Positions 1 through 11,696 are shown, counted from the first letter of the stretch. The stretch is 64,000 nt of DNA from Methanobrevibacter sp. (GCF_017409525.1 NZ_JAFQSO010000012.1:1-64000), one strand, 5' to 3'. Notes: generated by a model not told the origin, from the letters alone. Numbers and translations are program-made.

Positions 1-3000
1 GTATGGTTCGAAGCTACCGTTTTCGTAGGTCACTCTGCTGTGGATCTTATCGTTGATAGCGAATTGGATTGTGACATTGCTGATTGGGTTGCCGTTTATG
101 TCAAGCAACTCGGTAGCGTAGGTCATACCTGTTTCGCCAGCTTTCTTATCGATAGCGTAACCTTTAATGGTTATTGAGTTTCCTGTGATGTTGAATCTGG
201 ATTCGGTTCTAACGATTGCAGGGGAAATTCCTTTCAAGGTAACTGAGAAGGAGGTTGGAAGTATTCCTTCATTTCCTGCATATTTCAACTCAACGCTGCC
301 TGTTGCATTTTCAATTGCGACAGCACCATTGGAATCTGTCATGGCATTGACTGTCATGCCACCCATAGTGTATGTTACATTTGCATTGGCAATTGGAACT
401 CCATTAGCATCTTTTAGAACAGCTGTAATTACCTTATCACAGACAGTAATTTCACTAAATTCACTTGCAATAGGCACAACATGGGAAACAGTGAATTCCT
501 TAACAGTGGAGTTTGCGTTAAAGTCATTATCACCAAGGTATTTGATTGAAGCTGCGTAATTGCCGTCAGGCAGTACTATGCTGTATTTTGCTTTGCCATC
601 TTTTACGGTAATGTAGACAACTTCACCACCGATATCGAACTCGACAAATCCGCTAGCATTATAATCAACTTCTACATCGATAGTGGCAAGGCTTCCATCA
701 ACGCTAACATCAGCGAAAATGCTTGTGTTCTTCTTGATGTGATCAACAACGGCAAATTCTTTTGAAGTGGAATTTGCATTGAATTTTTCATCACCCATGT
801 AAGTTACAATAACATTGTAGTCTCCTGCAGGCAGATTAGTATTGAATGTTGCCACACCATTGTTTACCACAAGATAAACCGCATTGCCATCGATATTGAA
901 CTCAATAAGACCACTGGCGGAACTGTCAACCTTAACTGTAATTGTCACATCATTTTCAACTGCATCCACATCTACTGAAATTGTAGTGTTTTTCAGCTTG
1001 ACATCCTGCTTGATTACCGTAAATGAAACAGAAGTGCTTGCATTATTGAAGTTATCATCACCAAGATACACAACACTGGCATTGTAGGTTCCCGGAAGGA
1101 AATCATAACTGAATAATGCTTTTCCGTTTTCTACAGGAACAATGAATGTCTGACCTAAAACAGCAATGGTAACATAACCTGTAGCATTCTCATCAACTCC
1201 GACTTCAATGCTTACAGTTCTTTCATCAACTTCAGGAACAGCATTTATGAATGTATCCTTTTTGATGTGGCCTACAACTGTAAATTCTTCAACAGTACTG
1301 TTAGCATTAAATTGGTTATCACCCAAGTAGGTTATTAGAACTGTGTAGTCTCCAGCTATTAAAACATCGTCAAGAATCGCTTTTCCATCTTTGAGTGCTA
1401 CATAAACAATGTATTCTTCAGCGCCTGTAACATCAAATTCCACAAATCCTGTGGCATTAGAATCAACATTAACAGTTATTGTTATATTGTTGTCAAATAT
1501 TTCAATGTCTGCAGTGACACTTGTGTTTTTAAGAACATCAACTATTTCAAATGTGACATCAGTTGAATTAGGGTTGAATTCTTCATCACCTAGATATGTT
1601 ACAGTCAAGGTGTAATTTCCCACCTGATTAACACCTAATTGCATAACTGCTGTACCATTGTCGATTTTAGCATACATTGTTTCATTTTCAATTGTAAATC
1701 CGACAAAACCAGTAGCATCCAGATCAACTTGAACTGTCACAACAACAATATGACCATCAATGACAACATCCGAAGTTATTGTTGTATTCAATTTGACATG
1801 GTCCCTGACTGTAAATTCTTTTGCGGTTGAATTAGGATTGAATCTGAAATCTCCCAGGTAGGTAGCAGTAACATTATAGTCACCACCAGCCAATACAACA
1901 TCATATACCGCTTCACCATTGTTTACTGCAATGTAAACTGCATTGCCGTCAATTACAAACTCGACAAGACCAGTTGCTGACTCATTAACTTTAGCAATAA
2001 TGCATACGTCATTTTCCATCGCACCAACAACAATCTCAATGCTGGTGTTTTCCAGAGTAACGTTCTGCTCAACTACAGTGAAGGAAACAATAGACATATT
2101 GCCGTTGAAGTTATCATCACCAAGATAGAATACCTTGCCCATGTAAGTTCCAGCAAGGAAATCAGCAACTAAAATCGCTTTACCATCATTAACTGGAGCA
2201 TAATACTTTTTACCAGCAATGTTGAACTCAACAAAGCCAGTAGCAGAATATTCATTAAGCACAACAGTCACAGCAACTTCATATCCGTCAACAGCAACAT
2301 TACAATTAATGGTAACATTCAACATTACATGACCTGAAACTGTGAAATATTCGACAATTGAATTTGAATTAAACATGTCATCGCCCATGTATGTTGCAAC
2401 GACTGTGTAATCTCCAGTCGCAAGCACATCATTCATTACTGCAATGCCATTTATGACATCAGCATAAACAACATATTCTTCACCACCTGAAACTTCAAAC
2501 TTAACGATACCAGTGGCATCGGAATCTACATTGACGGTGAATGTGACATTATTTTCAATGCTTGAAACATCCAATTCAACAGTAGTATTCTTCTTAGCGG
2601 CTTCAACAACAGTGAAAAGCACTCTAGTGCCGTTTTCATTATAATCATCATCGCCAAGATATGTCACTTCAACATTGTAGCTTCCAGCAGGCAATACATC
2701 AGTGTAAGTTGCCACTCCATTTTCAACTGCTATATACATGACTGATCCGGATTGCCTTAAGCTGACAAAGCCTGTAGCGTTTTCGTCAACATTGACTGTT
2801 ATTGTTACCCTGTTACCGTTTACTTTAGCATCGGCACGGATTGGAGTGTCCTTTTTGACGTGGCCCTGTATAGTAAAGCTTTCTGAAGTGATGTTGGAGT
2901 TGAATATGTCATCTCCCATGTATGTTGCAACGACTGTGTAGTCACCAGGTGTAAGGAAGTCTTCCATTACTGCAACACCGTTTATGACATCAGCATAGAC

Positions 3001-6000
3001 CGTGTAGTCTTCAGTACCTGAAACCACAAAGCGGACAATTCCAGTTGCATTTGAATTAACATTGACTACGAAAGTTGCATAATCTTCAACACTTGAAACA
3101 TCCAATTCAATTGAAGTATTCTCTTTTACAGGATCTACAATGACAAATTCCAAAGAGGTACTGTTTTCATTATAGTTGTCATCACCAATGTATCTGACTG
3201 CAATGTTATAGCTTCCTGCAGACAAAGTATTACTCAATGAAGCAACACCATTTTCCAATGCTAAGTAAATGATGGAATCCCTGGATGTTAGTTCTACAAA
3301 TCCTGTTGCGTTTGGATTCACATTAACGTTGATTGTTACGAGATATCCATTTATTTTCACATCAGCATTGATTGTAGTGTTCTGCTTTGTGTGTCCTTTA
3401 ATAGTGAAGCTTTCAGAGGTTACATTGGCATTGTATTTATCATCACCCACATATGTCGCAATTACAGTGTAATCACCATCATCTAGAATATCTACAAGTA
3501 TCGCTTTACCATCAATGACATCCGCATATACCATGTATTCTTCAGTTCCGGTTACTCTGAATTTGACAAGACCAGTAGCATCAGAATTAACCTCCACAGT
3601 ATAAACGACATCATTTTCATAGGAAGAAACATCCAAACTAATTGGAGTGTTATCCTTTACAAGGTCAACAATTGTAAATGTTACTGCAGTGCTGTTTTCA
3701 TTGTAGTTGTCATCACCGAGATATGTTAAATCCACATAGTAACTTCCGGCAGCCAAAGTGGTAACCAATGAACCAGTACCATCGGTTAATTCAATATTAG
3801 CAATTGTATCACCCAGTTTTACCCTAACAAATCCAGTAGCATCAGAATCAACATTAACAGTTATAGTCACATGATAACCATTAATATTGACATTGGCATC
3901 AATTGCAGTATCCTGCTTTACATGACCTTTGATTGTAAATGATTCTGCTGTAATATTAGTGTTGAACCTTGCATCGCCCATGTATGTCGCAATTACAGTA
4001 TAATCACCAGCAACCAGAATGTCTTCAAGTATTGCTTTACCATTTATGACATCTACATATACTGTGTATTCTTCGGTTCCGGTCACTTCGAATTTGGCAA
4101 TGCCAGTAGCGTCAGAATCAACATCCACAACATAAACAACATCATTTTCATCAATCACAACATTTAAATCAATGTCCGTATTTTCTTTTACAGGGTCTAC
4201 AATGACAAATTCCAAACTGGTACTGTTTTCATTGTAGTCGTCATCTCCAATGTATCTGATTGCAAAGTTGTAGCTTCCTGCAGACAAAGTATTATTTACA
4301 GAAGCAACACCATTCTTTAATGCCAAATAAATGATGGAATCCTTAGTTGTCAGTTCTACAAATCCTGTTGCATTCGGATTCACATTAACACTGATTGTTG
4401 CGAGATATCCATTTATTTTCACATCAGCATTGATAGTAGTGTTTTTCTTTGTGTGTCCTTTAATAGTGAAGCTTTCAGAGGTTACATTGGCGTTGTATTT
4501 ATCATCGCCAACATATGTCGCAATTACAGTGTAATCACCAGCAACCAAAGTGTCTACAAGTATCGCTTTACCATCAATGACATCAGCATATACCATGTAC
4601 TCTTCAGTTCCAGTTACTCTGAATTTGACAAGACCAGTAGCATTAGAATTAACCTTTACAGTATAAACAACATCATTTTCATAGGAAGAAACATCTAAAC
4701 TAATTGGAGTGTTCTCCTTTACAGGGTCAACAATTGTAAATGTTAATGCAGTGCTGTTTTCATTAAAGTCATCATCACCGAGATATGTTAAATCCACATA
4801 GTAACTTCCTGCGGCCAAACTGGTAACCAATGAACCAGCACCATCGGTTAATTCAATATTAGCAACTGTATCTGCCAATTTTACTCTAACAAATCCTGTA
4901 GCATTCTGATTTACATTAACAGTTATGGTTACACGATAACCGGTGATATTGACATCAGCATCAATGTTTGTGTTCTGTTTTTCGTGTCCTTTGATTGTGA
5001 ATGTTTGTGTTGTGATGTTGGTGTTGAATCTGTCATCGCCCATGTATGTTGCGATTACGGTGTAGTCGCCGGCATCCAATATGTCATCCAAAACTGCCTT
5101 TCCGTTTATGACATCTGCATATACTGTGTATTCTTCAGTTCCAGTTACTTCGAATTTAACGATACCAGTAGCATCAGAATCAACATCCACAATATAAGTG
5201 ACATCATTTTCATTGCTTATGACTTCTAAACTGATATCAGTACTCTCTTTTGCAGGATCAACAATAACAAATTCCAAAGACGTACTGCTTTCATTGTGGA
5301 GGTCATCCCCAAGGTATTTGATTTCTACATTGTAATTACCCACAGGCAATGTATTATTGAGGGATGCGCTGCCATTTTTCAATGCCAAATAACATGCGAA
5401 ATCATCATATGCCAAATAGACAAATCCATCTACATTAGGATTTACATTAACGGTTATTGCTGCATGATAACCATCTATTTTCACGGTTGAATCGATTGCA
5501 GTATTGATTTTTAAAACATTTACATTAACTGTATCGTTGAATGCGGCAGTATAGTTTTCATTGCCTTGGTAGGTTACATTTATTGCATATTCCCCAATTT
5601 CCATACCTTTAAATCTGAAAGTTTCAGTTTTCACATCTTCGGTTAAGTTGAATTCAAATGTGTTATCTCCAATCTTTATTGTGAATTTGCCTGTTGCATC
5701 ACTGGTCGCATTAACAATAACGTCACCAGGATAGACCACATCAGCTGTGACCACATTAATTGTCGGAGTGTATTTGACGAATATGTTTAGCGATTCGGTT
5801 GTTTGTGTGTGATTTTCATCCACAATGGTGGTAATGTTTAATGTGTAATCTCCGGATGTTAAATCATTGAGTTTTATTGCGGTTTGATTTTTTGTGATTT
5901 TACTGATTTCTGTTGCATTTTGGTAGAGCTTTGCAGTGAAATCATCTGAATTTACCAATTCGATTTCCACAATCACATTCCAATAGTCCAAATAGGTGAC

Positions 6001-9000
6001 ATTTTTAATTATAACATCTGAATCTGCCTTTAAAACATTGACTTTAACGCTATCATTAAACGCTTGTGTATAATTTTCAGTTTCATCATATGTTACATTT
6101 ATAATGTATTCCTGTGCTTTTAAGCCACTGAATGTTAACTGTTTGACCTCATTTACTGTTAAGTTTATTTCTTCTGCAACATTTCCTATTTTAACTGTGT
6201 AATTTCCAGCCACATCACTTGTAACATTTACAGCAACATCGCCCGGATAGGTCACATCTTCTGTAACAACCATGATTGTCGGTGTCGCTTTATTTACAGT
6301 GAATGTTTTTGTATCATTGCTTGAAACGATGCTTCCATTTCCCATGTTTGTAACTGTTATGGTATATATGCCTGCTGTTAAATCAGGAGAAACGATATAA
6401 TCTGAAGTTAAATTCTCAAAAACAATGCCTCCAGTTTCATTAGTTATTGTCACATTGATAATTGTAGGATTTATGACCTCATATTCAATTGTAATATTTC
6501 CATATGTGAATTCATCCTGTGTTGTTGTGATTGTAGTGCTGCTTGGCAGGAACACTTCACTTCTTGTAACGGATGAGGTTTCAAAACTTGCTTTCAATGA
6601 CCCTTTAATTGCTTTTAAAAGGTAGTCCACTTCCGCATATCCGTTTTCACCTAAAATAATGCTGTCAGCCACTGTTAAGTTTTCATTGGTTAATGTAATG
6701 TTAATTTGTGGCATTTTGCAGTTTCCATCAGTAGTAATTTTGTTATTTTCAAATAGGTTGTTTAATGTGATGTTTGCAGTTCCCTCGTTCATTGTCATGT
6801 CTAAAACATACCAGTTATTGACATCCACATCATCATTTACATTAGCCAATTTTTGATTGAAATCTGTTATGTTATTTCCCCACCAGTTATAATCTGCATT
6901 AACATTACTGCTAAACCATGATCCCTTATGATAAATGATTGATTTTGCATTATCTTCAAAAAAGACACAGTAATTGACAGGAGTTGAATCTTCATCCGTG
7001 TATATGGCGCTTCCTTCATCTGATGCGGAATTGCTTATGAATACTGACTGGGATATTGTTCCGCCTTCAAAAGTAGCGTAAAGCGCTCCGCCGTCTTTTG
7101 CTTGGTTTTTGATGAATGTGGAGTTTCCAATACTGCTTTTCTTGGCAGCAATATACATTGCCCCTCCATTATTCTGAGCACTGTTTTTTGAGAATATGGA
7201 ATTGTCAACGGCATGTTGTTCGTTTTTAGTGAATTTTCCTTCGAAGAAGTAGATTGCCCCTCCATCTTCGTTTGCGGTATTTCTGATGAAAGTTGAATCA
7301 ATCACTTTACCGTAATCGTAATCCCAGTAGATTGCTCCTCCGCTTTTTGCAGTGTTGTTTTCAAAGGAGCTTGAATCAACAGTTCCGTAATTTGCATTCC
7401 AGAAGACTGCTCCACCACCATTTGTAGCAGTGTTGTTTGTTAATTCACAATCAGATAGTTTACCATACCGTTTATTCCAATAGACAGCTCCGCCATCTTT
7501 CGCGTTATTGAGTTTAAATTTGCTGCCAGTTACAACACCATCTACATCATTCCAAAAGACTGCACCGCCTTCACTGCCAGCATTATTGTTTTCAAATTCA
7601 CAATCAGATATTTTACCGTTCTTTTTATCCCAGTAAACTGCTCCACCATCTCCGGTAGCAGTATTGTATCTTAAGGTACAGTTTTCTACTGCAGCATCAA
7701 TAGCATAAACATATACTGCACCACCTGATTTTGCACGGTTATTGGTGAATGTTGTGTTGGTAACTGTCATGTTTTTGCCTTGGAGGTATAAAGCACCTCC
7801 ATCTCCTGCGACATTACCTTTAAACAGTGAATCTTTTATTAATCCATTTTGTCCAGCCCATGTTATTGCTCCGTTTAGAGCCCCGGTGTTGTTTTCAAAG
7901 GTACAGTTGTCGACCACACCATCATGTCCGCTCCAGACAACAGGCCCGTCATATCCACCCACATCTTCATTGCCTCCATTTACAAGAATGAGATTTTTCA
8001 ATGTTACTCTTTCACCGGATACTGTAAATATTAATGATTTGCCGAGGGCGTTTATGGTGTGTCCGTTACCGTCAATGGTTATATTTGTAGCCCTTATGGT
8101 AATTCCACCGACACTGTCAATGCCTTCTGTGAAAGTATAATCCCTGTCAAGGACAATGGTAGAATTGTCATCAGCAAGAGATATTAAATCATTCAACAAG
8201 TCGAACTCTCCTTTTTGAGTGAAATTAACAGTGTAATTAACGTTTTCATAACTTGCTGTTAAAAATGCAGGTTTGGAAAGCATATAAACTCTGATTTGGA
8301 TTTCACCATCATCAACGAAATCAATGCTTCCCTGACTGCTTGACATGTTGACAAGATATAATCCAATACTTATGTCTGGTAAAGTGTATCCGCAATTCCT
8401 TATGACTCTTTTATTGACATTGTCATATACGTTGTTTAGGGAAACATTTGCATAGTCATACATAAGTGTCATGTTTAAGAAATACCAAGTATTGGCATCA
8501 AGATTGACCTTATATGGACTGTTGAAATTGTCTGCAGTATTTCCTAACCAGTTATAATCCAAGTAGCATTCATGAGGTTGGCTTTCAGCATAAATTTCAT
8601 ATTCTGATTCGGAATTGATAATAATATTGTTTGTAACATTCAGTTTATTCAAAGTCTTTTTGGCATGAATGATTTTGTCAGCATCATTTTGAATAAAAAT
8701 TGAACCGTTGATTTCCACATTCGAAGTTGAATTCAAAAGAATTAAGCTTTCGCCACCAACGTTATTGACAAATTTGGCATTATTTAAAACGCAACCGCCT
8801 TCAACGTTTAGGATTGAAGTGTTGTTTGCGATATTGCCCAGGAAGTAGCAATCATTTAAAACACAAAAGTCCTCAATGTTTAGGATTGAAGTGTTGTTTG
8901 CGATATTGTCAATGAATTGGCAGTCATTGAATTCACAATTGCAGCTGATTATGATATTTTCACTGTTTTGTTCAAATGTACAATTGTTAAATGTGATTTT

Positions 9001-10821
9001 CTGAGCATTTATGGCGTTTATCGGAATGTTACAGTTGACAAAAGTAATGTTATTGAATGTAATGTTGGCGAAAGGATTATTTATTTTGAATGCTGTACGG
9101 TTATTTCCATTAATTACATGTCCATTACCGTTTATTGTCAGACTTTTATCAATTAAAATTCCTTCACTGCCAATGTGTGAATCTCCGGCTTCACTATATG
9201 AAAAATCATTCTCCAAGGTTAATGATTCTGTTGCCTGAGTAACATTTGATTGAAGCGCAGTAAATGAAACAGGAGATGTTTGATCAAATTTAAAAACATA
9301 TTCATAACTCATAAACTTGAAAGTTATTTCCCCATTATGAATTGACTCATTGGGAGTATATTCAAAAGAATGTTTGTTTAGGTCAAAGCCTATCTTGTTT
9401 GTATTTAGAGTACCTGTTGTTGTTTCAATAGTGAACTCTCTTGAAGGGAAATTGAACCAAATCGGTAATGTTTGAACGTATGTGAAATGTCCTGTTATAA
9501 CATAGGGAGAATCTACATTCTTAACATATTCAAGTTTTAATTTCATTTCATTATTTATATAAATTTCCCGCCACTCTTTATCTTTTTTAATGTCATGTCC
9601 GTTTGGGAACCAGCATTCAGTGAAACCTACGGCATAAAATGAGGTAAAAATGGAATCCCTTGCAAAAAATATACAACTGGCAAAGGTATCTTGATTATCG
9701 GTTGTTTTATAAGGATAATCATATGAGCGAAGGCAAAACTCCATATAAGCATCTTTTCCCACCTCGGCGGTGTTCTTATCGAAAACTGAATACTGTATTC
9801 TTGGGTAATATTCCCTGGCGAAAATTGCACCTCCATCATCCTCAGCGCTGTTTTCTAGAAAAACACAGTGAAATACACCATCATTACCGTTAACACGTGC
9901 ATATGCATAGATTGCACCTCCATCAGTATCGGCATGATTTTTATAAAAATAACAGTTTATCATTTCATTATGACAACCATTTGTGTAAATTGCTCCACCA
10001 TAGTCTCCCTGATTACTGATAAAAGTCGAATCCCTAACTACATTGCTTCTTGAATATAACTCCCATGGATCGCCATCATGTTCTGTGAAATAAATGGCTC
10101 CCCCATAGTCTTTGGCTTTATTATTTTCAAAATAACAATTTCTGATGGTTGACTCTCGTACATCAAATTCTATAGCGCCACCATGGTCATCGGCGGCATT
10201 ATTGGTGAATCTGCAATTTAGTATATTTGTTCTAACATATTCAGCATATATTGCACCACCGTCATCAGCATGGTTATTGTCAAAAGTACAATCAACAATA
10301 TCTAATGTAGCTTCATTCCCTCGTTCACTTACACATCTTATTGCACCCCCACTGGTCCAGGTGACATCACCATTTTTAAAAGTAATGTTATTCAAGAACA
10401 CATGTTTTTGCTTACCTAATTCTATATCAAAAATACGGTCTTTACCTTGCCCATCAAGATAATGGCCGTTTCCAACAATTGTAATGCTTTTAGAAAATTC
10501 AACGGTAGTAGTATCCTTATAAGCATAATCTTTATCCAAATAAATTGTAGAACCCTCTTCAGCACCGTTAATTAAGTCCTGCAAATCTTTAAAGCTGCCT
10601 TCATCGGCACTTAATTTGTCGCCGTCAGCAGCTGTCAAAATACTGTTGTTTTCATCAATCTGATTTTCGGTTGATTTTAAAACATCAACGCTTTCTATTG
10701 TCTGTTCGTTCGTAAGTTCGCAGATTGTACCTGTATCGTTTACCTCATTTGCGGCAGCCGTTGCCAACGAGAAAAACATGACAAGCAAAATTGCTGAAAT
10801 TACCAAAATTTTGTTTTTCAT
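1..10821 (-). CDS. giant adhesin-like protein, partial (C-terminus beyond window)
   Basis: Secreted surface adhesin-like protein. Reading the strand from its ATG gives 3,607 codons with no stop before the window edge. A signal peptide (MKNKILVISAILLVMFFS then small residues) is followed by three right-handed parallel beta-helix blocks with GGAI/GGAV turns and FxxNxA repeats, ending about residue 1,300 with NWWG motifs typical of methanogen adhesins. The rest is about twenty Ig-like (Big_3-type) domains of about 88 residues, each ending in Y(L/M)GDxxxNxxST. The start is preceded by a GAGG site. Presumed role is cell-surface binding, perhaps to partner microbes or host material; that is inference from the family. 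It is divergent from the next adhesin gene. Confidence 0.9.
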   Translation of the reverse strand, partial: MKNKILVISAILLVMFFSLATAAANEVNDTGTICELTNEQTIESVDVLKSTENQIDENNSILTAADGDKLSADEGSFKDLQDLINGAEEGSTIYLDKDYAYKDTTTVEFSKSITIVGNGHYLDGQGKDRIFDIELGKQKHVFLNNITFKNGDVTWTSGGAIRCVSERGNEATLDIVDCTFDNNHADDGGAIYAEYVRTNILNCRFTNNAADDHGGAIEFDVRESTIRNCYFENNKAKDYGGAIYFTEHDGDPWELYSRSNVVRDSTFISNQGDYGGAIYTNGCHNEMINCYFYKNHADTDGGAIYAYARVNGNDGVFHCVFLENSAEDDGGAIFAREYYPRIQYSVFDKNTAEVGKDAYMEFCLRSYDYPYKTTDNQDTFASCIFFARDSIFTSFYAVGFTECWFPNGHDIKKDKEWREIYINNEMKLKLEYVKNVDSPYVITGHFTYVQTLPIWFNFPSREFTIETTTGTLNTNKIGFDLNKHSFEYTPNESIHNGEITFKFMSYEYVFKFDQTSPVSFTALQSNVTQATESLTLENDFSYSEAGDSHIGSEGILIDKSLTINGNGHVINGNNRTAFKINNPFANITFNNITFVNCNIPINAINAQKITFNNCTFEQNSENIIISCNCEFNDCQFIDNIANNTSILNIEDFCVLNDCYFLGNIANNTSILNVEGGCVLNNAKFVNNVGGESLILLNSTSNVEINGSIFIQNDADKIIHAKKTLNKLNVTNNIIINSESEYEIYAESQPHECYLDYNWLGNTADNFNSPYKVNLDANTWYFLNMTLMYDYANVSLNNVYDNVNKRVIRNCGYTLPDISIGLYLVNMSSSQGSIDFVDDGEIQIRVYMLSKPAFLTASYENVNYTVNFTQKGEFDLLNDLISLADDNSTIVLDRDYTFTEGIDSVGGITIRATNITIDGNGHTINALGKSLIFTVSGERVTLKNLILVNGGNEDVGGYDGPVVWSGHDGVVDNCTFENNTGALNGAITWAGQNGLIKDSLFKGNVAGDGGALYLQGKNMTVTNTTFTNNRAKSGGAVYVYAIDAAVENCTLRYNTATGDGGAVYWDKKNGKISDCEFENNNAGSEGGAVFWNDVDGVVTGSKFKLNNAKDGGAVYWNKRYGKLSDCELTNNTATNGGGAVFWNANYGTVDSSSFENNTAKSGGAIYWDYDYGKVIDSTFIRNTANEDGGAIYFFEGKFTKNEQHAVDNSIFSKNSAQNNGGAMYIAAKKSSIGNSTFIKNQAKDGGALYATFEGGTISQSVFISNSASDEGSAIYTDEDSTPVNYCVFFEDNAKSIIYHKGSWFSSNVNADYNWWGNNITDFNQKLANVNDDVDVNNWYVLDMTMNEGTANITLNNLFENNKITTDGNCKMPQINITLTNENLTVADSIILGENGYAEVDYLLKAIKGSLKASFETSSVTRSEVFLPSSTTITTTQDEFTYGNITIEYEVINPTIINVTITNETGGIVFENLTSDYIVSPDLTAGIYTITVTNMGNGSIVSSNDTKTFTVNKATPTIMVVTEDVTYPGDVAVNVTSDVAGNYTVKIGNVAEEINLTVNEVKQLTFSGLKAQEYIINVTYDETENYTQAFNDSVKVNVLKADSDVIIKNVTYLDYWNVIVEIELVNSDDFTAKLYQNATEISKITKNQTAIKLNDLTSGDYTLNITTIVDENHTQTTESLNIFVKYTPTINVVTADVVYPGDVIVNATSDATGKFTIKIGDNTFEFNLTEDVKTETFRFKGMEIGEYAINVTYQGNENYTAAFNDTVNVNVLKINTAIDSTVKIDGYHAAITVNVNPNVDGFVYLAYDDFACYLALKNGSASLNNTLPVGNYNVEIKYLGDDLHNESSTSLEFVIVDPAKESTDISLEVISNENDVTYIVDVDSDATGIVKFEVTGTEEYTVYADVINGKAVLDDILDAGDYTVIATYMGDDRFNTNITTQTFTIKGHEKQNTNIDADVNITGYRVTITVNVNQNATGFVRVKLADTVANIELTDGAGSLVTSLAAGSYYVDLTYLGDDDFNENSTALTFTIVDPVKENTPISLDVSSYENDVVYTVKVNSNATGLVKFRVTGTEEYMVYADVIDGKAILVDTLVAGDYTVIATYVGDDKYNANVTSESFTIKGHTKKNTTINADVKINGYLATISVNVNPNATGFVELTTKDSIIYLALKNGVASVNNTLSAGSYNFAIRYIGDDDYNENSTSLEFVIVDPVKENTDIDLNVVIDENDVVYVVDVDSDATGIAKFEVTGTEEYTVYVDVINGKAILEDILVAGDYTVIATYMGDARFNTNITAESFTIKGHVKQDTAIDANVNINGYHVTITVNVDSDATGFVRVKLGDTIANIELTDGTGSLVTTLAAGSYYVDLTYLGDDNYNENSTAVTFTIVDLVKDNTPISLDVSSYENDVVYTVEVNSDATGLVKFRVTGTEEYMVYADVIDGKAILVDILDDGDYTVIATYVGDDKYNANVTSESFTIKGHTKQNTTINADVKINGYLVTINVNVNPNATGFVELTSRDSIIYLALENGVASLSNTLSAGSYNIAVRYIGDDNYNENSTSLEFVIVDPVKENTSIELDVSSVEDYATFVVNVNSNATGIVRFVVSGTEDYTVYADVINGVAVMEDFLTPGDYTVVATYMGDDIFNSNITSESFTIQGHVKKDTPIRADAKVNGNRVTITVNVDENATGFVSLRQSGSVMYIAVENGVATYTDVLPAGSYNVEVTYLGDDDYNENGTRVLFTVVEAAKKNTTVELDVSSIENNVTFTVNVDSDATGIVKFEVSGGEEYVVYADVINGIAVMNDVLATGDYTVVATYMGDDMFNSNSIVEYFTVSGHVMLNVTINCNVAVDGYEVAVTVVLNEYSATGFVEFNIAGKKYYAPVNDGKAILVADFLAGTYMGKVFYLGDDNFNGNMSIVSFTVVEQNVTLENTSIEIVVGAMENDVCIIAKVNESATGLVEFVIDGNAVYIAVNNGEAVYDVVLAGGDYNVTATYLGDFRFNPNSTAKEFTVRDHVKLNTTITSDVVIDGHIVVVTVQVDLDATGFVGFTIENETMYAKIDNGTAVMQLGVNQVGNYTLTVTYLGDEEFNPNSTDVTFEIVDVLKNTSVTADIEIFDNNITITVNVDSNATGFVEFDVTGAEEYIVYVALKDGKAILDDVLIAGDYTVLITYLGDNQFNANSTVEEFTVVGHIKKDTFINAVPEVDERTVSIEVGVDENATGYVTIAVLGQTFIVPVENGKALFSYDFLPGTYNASVVYLGDDNFNNASTSVSFTVIKQDVKLKNTTISVDVDAVENDVTITVKVDSSASGLIEFNIDGNAVYLVVNNGVATFNTNLPAGDYNVIVTYMGDEKFNANSTSKEFAVVDHIKKNTSIFADVSVDGSLATIDVEVDYNASGFVEFDIGGEVVYITVKDGKAKYSIVLPDGNYAASIKYLGDNDFNANSTVKEFTVSHVVPIASEFSEITVCDKVITAVLKDANGVPIANANVTYTMGGMTVNAMTDSNGAVAIENATGSVELKYAGNEGILPTSFSVTLKGISPAIVRTESRFNITGNSITIKGYAIDKKAGETGMTYATELLDINGNPISNVTIQFAINDKIHSRVTYENGSFEPY
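480..5580 (-). repeat. tandem Ig-like domain repeats of about 265 bp
   Basis: About twenty repeats coding for Ig-like domains recur every roughly 265 bp. The YLGDD/YMGDD signature falls near 528, 790, 1056, 1318, 1588, 1850 and so on to 5562. Alternate units end in different linkers (a form with GHxKxNT and a form with VxPVKENTS), so the array has a two-unit and a four-unit order. Confidence 0.85.
3121..5245 (-). repeat. 1,062-bp higher-order tandem repeat inside the adhesin
   Basis: Two consecutive copies, about 3121-4182 and 4183-5245, each hold four Ig-like domains and are about 90 percent identical in DNA by eye. They are much closer to each other than neighbouring single domains are. 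The pattern indicates block duplication of four domains or recent gene conversion. Confidence 0.8.
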
Positions 10822-11474
10822 GAATCAAAAACCTCATTTTTTTCAAATTTTAAAATATTTTCAATATAATATCTATTTTATTACTCATAGAATATAACAA
10901 TTTTGAAAAATGACTAAGACTGTCAAAATTTATCTTAAAATATATATTATTCAATCATTTAATTTTTTAGGGCATTATCTGATTGGATGCTCATCTATAG
11001 TTATGAATTTCTTTTTTGTGTTTTTTAAGCATAGTCTTGCACATATAACATTCTATTCAGCCGTTTTGGTATTTTTCTAATTTTCTTTTGCATGTTTTTT
11101 CATGAAAAAAGAGAATGAATTTGTTTCTTGGGAAAAATTAACTGAAGATAATTGATTAGCATATCGTAATGCTTTTTAAAAAGAGTTAAGATGTAGACAT
11201 TCCACCTGATAACAGTTACTATTAAAAAATCTGTTCTTAAAAAGCTTAAAGCAGATAAAATACCTACAATAATGTTCATGGCAAATACATGATTAATTAT
11301 AATTAATTTATAATCTCGTGTAATATATATTTATCAAATCTATTTCATTTTTTTGCATTTTAAACCATTATTTTTCTAAAAATAGTTATATATAAATATA
11401 TTCGTTGATAAATTATTAAATATATTTCATATTTTTTAAATAAAAAATCACTATTTTGTAATATGAGGGTTATT
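10822..11474. promoter_or_regulatory. divergent promoter region between two adhesin genes
   Basis: This 650-bp AT-rich stretch has no credible gene. It carries the promoters for both adhesin genes. A TATA-like run (TTATATATAAATATA) at 11386-11400 sits about 75-90 bp before the rightward ATG. Short frames such as one starting near 11101 (MKKENEFVSWEKLTEDN then stop) may be gene debris but cannot be assigned. Confidence 0.45.
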
Positions 11475-11696
11475 ATGAAAAAGATAATACTAATTTTAAC
11501 GTTAATTCTTTTAGCATTTTTCAGTATGGCCAGTGTATGTGCGGAAAATGTGAATGATACTGTGATATCCAATCAAGACGATTCATAAATTGAATTAACT
11601 GCAATAAAGGATAATATAGAATCAAATATTGATGAAAATCAAGCTATTGGAGAAAATAATGTAATTGACGAAGAGGATAATGGAACATTTACTGCA

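Noticed and set aside
1-20. GGTTCGAA at the left edge, like a tRNA T-loop
   Set aside because: It lies within the adhesin frame and no acceptor or anticodon stems can be drawn.
167-10462. Many plus-strand reading frames of 60-130 codons across the left 10.8 kb
   Set aside because: They lie opposite the continuous adhesin frame; their repeats mirror its Ig domains; none has a ribosome site.
11101-11300. Possible remnant of a small gene before the interrupted adhesin
   Set aside because: Only 17 codons are open (MKKENEFVSWEKLTEDN), with stops following in all readings that I tried; no recognisable similarity.
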